From Heterostelium multicystogenum (Eukaryota > Evosea > Eumycetozoa > Acytosteliales > Acytosteliaceae), in assembly GCA_003667245.1 (NCBI GenBank), contig RCNN01000024.1, positions 62,001-126,000 of the forward strand: 64,000 nucleotides of DNA, in the 5' to 3' direction. Shown in pieces: positions 57,604 to 64,000 of the stretch (positions are counted from its first letter, which is position 1; each line of letters opens with the position of its first letter). Both the position numbers and the translations under genes were made by a program. The notes under the pieces are model-generated. The model searched no databases, had not been told where the DNA came from, and was given only the letters and a program-made list of their open reading frames with translations.

Positions 57604-59322
57604 ATGGATACACATAATAGCAAGATCAATAAAAAGAAGAATGTATCACAACCTACAAAATCAACAAGCTTAATTGTTTTGTTTGAGAGATATAGCGATT
57701 GGTTGGTGTATTCATTCATGCTGATTTATGTATTTCTATGTCCATATACCAAAGTAGAGGAAAGTTTCAACTTACAGGCTATGCATGACATCCTGTATCA
57801 TAAATTCAATATAAATAATGTATGTTGTCAGGTTGATTTGATCGATGATTGTGATTGTTTTTGTTAACACCCTTGAAAAAGTATGATCATATCGAATTCC
57901 CAGGAGTTATTCCACGTACTTTTATAGGTGCTCTAGTTGTGTCTTGTTTGTCGAGTCCATTATATTATTTGGTTGAGATGCTGGGAGGCACCAAGATCTG
58001 TTGTCTCTATGTTGTAAGATCAGTTCTAGGCATGATTGGAGTTGCTGCTCTATGTCGTTTGAAAAGATCCATCTCAAAAAAAGTTTGGTGTGGAGGTAGC
58101 AGCATGCTTTGTTTTAGTGCTGATTTCACAGTTTCACTTGCTATTCTATATCAGTAGACCACTGCCCAATGTATTTTGCTATGGCACTGGTCGTGCTCGC
58201 TTATGCACACTGGATGGACAACAATATCAAGACTTCGGTCTCACTGCTGACAGTTGCCATCTTCATTTTCAGAAGTGAAGTTCTGATTCTAGCTGGACCC
58301 GTGGCACTGTCCATGATGATTTATGGTCGACTCAAGTTTATGAGACTAGTCTTGGTTGGAATAGCCACTGCAGTGGTATCAATAGGAGTCAGTGTCTTGA
58401 TTGATTCATACTTCTGGCAAAGACTTATCTATCCAGAAATGGAAGTTCTACTTTTCAAACACTGTCGAGAATCGCAGTCACGAATGGGGAGTCTCTCCAT
58501 TCCACTGGTACTTTACCAGTGCTTTACCACGTGCACTACTTCTTTGGCTTCCACTTTCAATTGTCTCAATGTCCATTGACAAGAGAGCAATGGAGTATCT
58601 CCTACCAATTATCTCATTCATATCACTCTATTCATTCTTGCCACACAAAGAGCTAAGATTCATATTCTATGCACTTCCAATTCTCTCACTTGGCGCATCG
58701 ATAACAATGGCAAGAATGTACATATTCATGAGTAGATCACACAATCGACTCCTTCCACTAATCTCATTCAAAACAATCATTATAAAATTCTATAGATTTA
58801 AACAGTTTAGTAAGAGTAACCTATACAAGCTTATGTCAGTTGGAATGCTTGGCGTTTTTGGAGTCAATCTACTTTTGACACTCGGTTTCCTCTATGTATC
58901 TTCACTCAACTATCCGGGTGGAGTAGCATTCCGACAACTACATGTTTCACAATCGAATTGCCTCAAGCAACCGTTGAATGTCCATATCGACAATCTCGCT
59001 GCTATCACTGGTGTCTCAAGATTTGGTGAGCTATCCTCACATTGGAAGTAAGTAACTATTATTAGTCGATCGAATGAGCATTTTTATCTAAACCATTCAA
59101 TTGCTTTAAAGCTATTCAAAGAAAGAAAGAGATGTTGTTCTATCGGATTATGACTTGTTGTTAGCACCTAACCAGACCGATGGATTCAACGTAGTTGCTA
59201 GCATCAATGGATTTACAAGATTCCAACGTACTCCAACTCCACCGTTTATTCAGATAATAGATGAACCTCAAATATTCATAATGGCATCGAAACAAATTCC
59301 TTTGAAATGCCCATCAGCGTAG
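57604..59322 (+). CDS. alg12: ALG12 alpha-1,6-mannosyltransferase (GT22)
   Basis: ER enzyme that adds the eighth mannose to the lipid-linked oligosaccharide. Exon 1 (57604-57819) has [20 protein letters not shown], the family's N-terminal luminal motif. A 62-base intron (57820-57881) joins NINN to [16 protein letters not shown]. Further: [65 protein letters not shown], and [16 protein letters not shown], the conserved HKE region. A last intron (59048-59111) leads to [15 protein letters not shown] and a stop at 59320-59322. Ten or more membrane helices are expected. Frame breaks: an extra A in the A7 run at 58076-58082, an extra T in TTTT near 58173, and one lost base near 58445. Confidence 0.94.
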
Positions 59323-60849
59323 CACCTTTCGCAACAATAGTTAATAATACATTCATAATACACATTTTAAAAAACAACAACAAACAAATAGCGACCACTA
59401 TTATAAATGCTTTAAGTTAAAGTAATCATGATCTTTTATGTTTGCCAACAACGATAAGTTTAACTCTTAATTGTGTGTGGAAGCTCATTAAGATGAGATT
59501 GATGTATTACTATATTAATATATAGTAAAATAAGTAATTGTTTTATCATATTATATTAATAGAACAACTTCAACAACAATAATAATATAAAAATACAATG
59601 ATTGGGGGTACTCGGTATCTGCGTGAACCAGAGAGAATCTCACAGGTGGGTGCGAGTGCATTGTATATATATACATATGAAGTGTTTAATATTGATGTTG
59701 ATGGTTTTATAACAAAAATTAATATAAAATAAACAACATATTTAATTGACTCTCTAGAGAATGCACTCGAATCAAATAATTGGACTGTTTAGTATGGATG
59801 TATTTGTGATTTTGTAGTGGTATTATTAGTAGTGGAAGAAGTAGTAGTGGTTGGTAGAAGTGAATTGTTATTGTTGTTGTTGTTGACAGTGTATATTAAT
59901 GTTCATCATATGATGATTAAAAAATTAGAAATTGATGTATTTGAAGTGTGTTGAATAAAAATAACAATAACAAACAATTAATTGAACACTCAAATGTAAA
60001 AACTGGAAAATTGATGATTGACTAAATGAGTGGGTTTTTGTTTGATTGTTGGATTGATTGATGGTGTTGTGTTTATTTTTGTTTGAGATATTGTGTTGTG
60101 TTATTTATATAGTGATTGTTGATTGTGTGTGTGATGGGGGTATTGCCAAGTGAAAAGAGTAGATGTACGTAAAATACCCTCTGTAAATTAATAAATAATA
60201 TTGATTAATAAATATTTATATATTCAAGTATAATTTACTTCACCAAACAATATAACCATACAATTCCTCACTTCTCCAATAATATACAAATTGTATTTGT
60301 ATAAATATTCTATACTCTCTATTTCAATATATATAATTTTTCCACTTACTATTGTTATCTAACAGATTAGTATTTTTTCCATCTCTTCTCCAATTACTCA
60401 ATTAGTTTGATTTGTACATTTTCTTTCTCTCTCCTTAATTTATCACCCTCTCACTACTTACTCATTACTCTCTTACCAATCCTATTCCATCCACCCTGTT
60501 CAATCCCGTAATTCAATACAAATCCTTATTTTGTTATATTTCCATCTTCAAATCATTCCTTTCAAATACAATTGAAATTAAATCCTAGTCTAATCAAATT
60601 TCATTTCTATTATCATCTATTAATAATCAATCATTCCCCAAATTGATAATAGTTATAATAATCATCATATAGATAGTTCTTCATTATACTATTTAATTTT
60701 CTTTAATTTATTTAAATATTTTTGATTTATAATTATCATCTTCAAAACATCTTATCTTCATATATCAACTTTCTATCTTAGTCAAATAATTATTTATAAT
60801 TGTTAATCCACAATACCAATTTAAATATAATATAATAAAAAGTTTAAAA
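59323..60849. other. Intergenic region, pyrimidine-rich near the next start
   Basis: About 1.5 kb, upstream of the GPR180-like gene. From about 60250 to 60780 it is markedly T/C-rich, which resembles the core-promoter and leader composition of dictyostelid genes. No protein-like frame. Confidence 0.55.
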
Positions 60850-62193
60850 ATGAATATAATTAAATTATTTACCATCTTGGTAGTGATATCGACATGTTCA
60901 CTACTTGTTCAATCAGAGATATTAAGAGGATCAATAAAATCCAAAGACACCTGGTTTTTAATGATAAGTTTTGTTTTTCAGAGGATCTTGCCACTGTCAA
61001 TGCTAAATAGACTTTAGCAAAAAATCCAAATGCATCACTTCTCCTTTATTCCGATTTAGATACTGTTTGGGGAAAGATTCAAACTGAAGGCTTGACATGT
61101 CACGAACGTGTAAGTAGATAATAACGATAGTCTGTAGTGTGAATTAACTGTAGCTAATACTATTCATCTTTAGATTATGGCTGCTTCATCTGCAATCACT
61201 GCTTCATCAGGATGGAATGGAAAAAACCGTAAAAGTTGATCAAAAACGTGCAAGATGGTGGTATTTCGCCATTGCCAACTGTGAAGAGACAGACAATGAA
61301 TATCAAATCGATATTCCATTCTATGAGATCAAGTTGAACAACGACGGTGACTCTTTCAACTCTTTGATTTCCGCCGACAGACAAGGAATTCCAACAAGCT
61401 CAAATTTCTTTTATTCTCGTTTTCCTAATCATGTTGATCTTCGCCATTGTCAGCATTGTCTTTTTGTGGCACCGTAATCTTGAGTCCAAGGTGATGAAGC
61501 TCTTCACAGTCGTTTTGTTCTTCAAGATTCTTGCTTTGTTTATTTGCTTGATCTACTGGGGATTGTTCTTGCGTTACGAAGTTGGACACAACAGTATCAA
61601 CTTGGCCGGAAACTCATTGGACTTGGTTGCTCATGCCCTCTTTATCTTGCTGCTCCTTTTGGTCGGACAAGGTTGGACCATCTCTCCATACTATGGTAAC
61701 ATTGTCAACCGTGTTATCAACGTAATCATGTTTGTTGTCATCCTCGTCATGTCAGTTGCTATTTATTTGGTACCAAACGTAACATTCATGCCAAGCAAGA
61801 TGTACACATTCTTCTACGACACCGTTCCAGGATACATTCTCTTGGCATTCTTCCTCACAATCATGGTCTGGTTCATTGTTCTCTGCCGTAACTCCTACGT
61901 CAAGCAAGTCGATATTGTCAAGAAGAAGTTCTTCCTCTACTTTGGAATTATTTTCACCTGTTGGTTCTTGATGATGCCAGTATCCGTATTGGTATCACAC
62001 TTTTTTGGAGCCATGGGTACGCCAAAAGATCGTTGTCATCTTCAATCTCGTTGTTGACACTATTTTCTACGGTATCATTGCCTTCTTGTTCCGTGCCTCA
62101 AAGACCAACCCATATGTACATATCTTGAACATGGACCAAAAGGAGAAGGGTGTCCGTTTGCAGGAGAATGGTGCAGAATTACAAAATGCCTAA
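60850..62193 (+). CDS. GPR180/TMEM145-type seven-TM protein
   Basis: Starts MNIIKLFTILVVISTCSLLV, a signal peptide; SEILRGSIKSKDTWF begins the luminal domain. After a frame slip near 60970 it reads FCFSEDLATVNAK, then LAKNPNASLLLYSDLDTVWG. A GTAAGT intron (61109-61173) joins CHER to IMAASSAIT. The luminal part ends RARWWYFAIANCEETDNEY, a motif typical of the family. The seven-TM part starts near 61420 (FLIMLIFAIVSIVFLWH), includes VVLFFKILALFICLIYWGLF, LFILLLLLVGQGWTISPYY, and a last helix VRQKIVVIFNLVVDTIFYGI near 62010. This matches the GpcrRhopsn4 family of GPR180/TMEM145, which sits in secretory or surface membranes. An in-frame TAG near 61010 and shifts near 61405 and 62010 look like base errors. 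Confidence 0.82.
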
Positions 62194-62455
62194 AATACTA
62201 TTAATAATAATAGAACAATCTGGAAATAGATTGACTTTATTCCATTTAATTTTTTTCCAGACACAGAACTTTATATATAGACAACCATTTAGTAATCTAC
62301 CTACCCTATGTGACATATCGAACTAATTATAATTCATAATTTAAAATAAACTTTAAAGCTCAACATTATTATTATTATTTTATAACTACTAGTTAATGTG
62401 GGCAGTTTCAAATTGGTCCACTGTTGAGTTGATTTATTAAATACTACATATTTCC
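62194..62455. other. Short region between convergent genes
   Basis: A+T-rich 3' flanks of the GPR180-like gene (+) and the TPR-like gene (-). No gene. Confidence 0.6.
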
Positions 62456-63782
62456 TTAGTCCAAACCAGAAAAACAATATCCAACTGGCGACGGATCGAT
62501 TTGTAAATTTAACTTGGATTTTAGTTTCTGTAGCTGTATTTTCAGGCTGCTATTATTGGGAAACATGGTTAATGTTCTTGAGAGAAGTGCCGTTGCCTCT
62601 TGGAATCGACTCAGTGATAAATAAAAATCGACAAAAAGCTGTTACATAATCTATCTTTAACCATCGCTCGCAGTCCAACGCTCTTATAAACATACTTTCT
62701 GCTCTGTTTATCGTTGTGATATTTCTGTCATCCTTTATGAACGAGATATTAGCAAAGTAGAATTCCAATGTGCCATTATGATCGAAACTTACTTGTTCTA
62801 ATAAAAGCTGTGCAAATTCTCATACTAGCTCCGCAATCATACGGTGATAGTTTTAATATTTCATAAAGAATAGATAAGGTCATTGGGATATCACCCATTT
62901 TGTTGTAATGTACATAGTTATTGATCATCTTCATGAGTCTTTCATCCTTTGGCCGAAGCTTTTTGGAATGAAGATGTTGGTACGGAAATTTCGCCAGATT
63001 GTTTGCTTATGAACTCATCAGTTTTGAGGACCTGAAGCAGGAATGCCATCGTTAAAAATAATAAATAGCTGGCCGTATATGCTCCCAAAAACCTAATTCT
63101 TTTTGATTGTCTCTGTTGTAATTGTTGCTGTCGTTGTTGATACAAATCATTGATATTTGCCATGCGACTGTTGATACTTCCACTAAACTCATCACTATCA
63201 TAATCTATGCTGTAACTTGTACTGCTACTTGGTTTACTAAAACTACACTTATTTACATGATCACTTCCTCCACTGTTACTGCTATTACTACAACTATCCT
63301 CTTCACTATTATTGTTTCTTTCCTCTTCATCATATGCATTACTGCAACTACACATACTGCTACTGCTATTGGTGTCATCTAACTCTGCGTTATTTTCATT
63401 TTCTTCGGTCTGCATATCTCTTTCACTCTTATCCTGCTGCGTCTGACTCTTCTCTGCTAGCTCACTTGATGGATGATCATGAGATTGATTAAGACCAGTG
63501 CCATTCTCATGTATATATTCATCAAGTGAAGTATCTAGTGAATGTAATAAATCAGCACTAACTGCAACAGATTGTATTTTCCTCTGGTCAAAATCATAGT
63601 TTTTACTGTTACTAGTTATCTCTCTTTTGTTTGTCATCGAAATCAACAGTAACAGTGACTTTTACATCACCGCCATAATCACCGCTGGTATTGTTGTGCA
63701 TTTCTTTAAAATTATTGTCAACAACAAGAGGATATTCATCTCGAATCCAATTGTTGTTCTCGTCAATGTCATTGTTATCCAT
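62456..63782 (-). CDS. Single-TM protein with acidic/Asn-rich head and TPR-like tail
   Basis: The ATG at 63782 opens MDNNDIDENNNWIRDEYPLV. A frameshift near 63650 leads to a Ser/Asn/Glu-rich stretch (63640-63150). A membrane helix lies at about 63070-63000 (FLGAYTASYLLFLTMAFLLQ). The C-terminal part, after shifts near 62945, 62815 and 62560, has RPKDERLMKMINNYVHYNKM, LSILYEILKLSPYDCGASM, FAQLLLEQVSFDHNGTLEFY, AESMFIRALDCERWLKIDYV and LTMFPNNSSLKIQLQKLKSK, and stops at 62456-62458. These helix pairs resemble TPR/HAT repeats. No family is recognised; it may organise a membrane-bound complex. Confidence 0.55.
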
Positions 63783-64000
63783 GACAATTGATTGTGAATA
63801 TTATCGGTATATCTATACTATAATACTATATTATATATTATATATATAATGACTGCAAACAGATAAACTAACAACAAATTAATTACATGTAAGTTTAAGC
63901 AAAAGTCATGTAAAGCAAAGTAAAACAATAACAAAGTAAAACAATAACAGAGTCTTTGCATAAATCTGACCTAATATTGTTATTGTAATATTATTATTAT
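63783..64000. other. A+T-rich promoter-side DNA
   Basis: Upstream of the TPR-like gene. Contains AAAGTAAAACAATAAC repeated near 63918-63948 and TATATA runs. No gene seen. Confidence 0.5.

Noticed and set aside
63122..63382. Plus-strand Thr/Ile-rich frame
   Set aside because: Antisense shadow of the Ser/Asn-rich part of the TPR-like gene.

Overview
This window looks like nuclear DNA from a dictyostelid social amoeba (Amoebozoa). Intergenic DNA is extremely A+T-rich, introns are short (about 40-130 bases) with GT/AG ends, and asparagine and other simple codon runs are common. The gene set includes an ABP-120-type gelation factor, a spore-coat-type cysteine-rich protein, expanded ankyrin and F-box/LRR families, and a degenerate 3'-5' exonuclease-like gene. 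The proteins are close to, but clearly not identical with, what I recall from Dictyostelium discoideum. Another genus (for example Heterostelium or Cavenderia) is likely, but that is inference.

Layout. 0.3-1.9 kb: ankyrin-repeat gene (+). 1.95-4.67 kb: gelation factor/filamin (-). 6.1-7.2 kb: MOSC/mARC-like protein (-). 7.8-11.1 kb: MUN-domain Unc13-like protein (-). 12-14.1 kb: propeller-like fragment and F-box/LRR gene (-). 14-17.4 kb: gene-poor, with two strong inverted-repeat elements. 17.45-19.7 kb: spore-coat-like secreted protein (-). 21.35-22.2 kb: RPA-interacting-protein-like (-). 22.3-23.25 kb: four-TM protein (-). 25.1-26.5 kb: diaminopimelate epimerase (+). 26.7-27.5 kb: MEA1-like (-). 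27.8-31.4 kb: VPS50/syndetin (-). 31.85-33.7 kb: exonuclease-like (-). 35.5-36.1 kb: NXT/p15 (+). 36.2-36.6 kb: unrecognised small gene (-). 36.9-38.8 kb: secreted multi-lectin protein (-). 39.4-40 kb: class 3 lipase remnant (-). 40.1-41.8 kb: MINDY deubiquitinase (-). 42.6-43.9 kb: secreted EGF-like/propeller protein (-). 44.7-45.7 kb: AIRIM/C1orf109-like (+). 45.9-46.2 kb: small basic protein (-). 46.35-46.47 kb: nested-helix element. 47.8-49.25 kb: ammonium transporter (+). 52.2-54.9 kb: 4EHP-class eIF4E with a C-terminal membrane anchor (+). 55.5-57.35 kb: NAE1 (+). 57.6-59.3 kb: ALG12 (+). 60.85-62.2 kb: GPR180/TMEM145-type seven-TM protein (+). 62.5-63.8 kb: single-TM protein with a TPR-like tail (-).

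Most genes are unrelated housekeeping or developmental genes, each with its own promoter, as is normal for this group. The products fall into loose themes: actin crosslinking (gelation factor), vesicle tethering or priming (VPS50, MUN protein), ubiquitin and NEDD8 control (MINDY, NAE1), mRNA export and translation (NXT, eIF4E-like), and N-glycosylation and secretion (ALG12, lectin, EGF-like, spore-coat-like).

A technical feature dominates the window. Many conserved genes are broken by single-base frameshifts, several clearly at homopolymers, while others (dapF, eIF4E-like, spore-coat-like, EGF-like, AIRIM-like) are intact. Most frameshifts are therefore probably assembly errors rather than pseudogenisation. 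I found no convincing tRNA, rRNA, CRISPR array or complete transposon.
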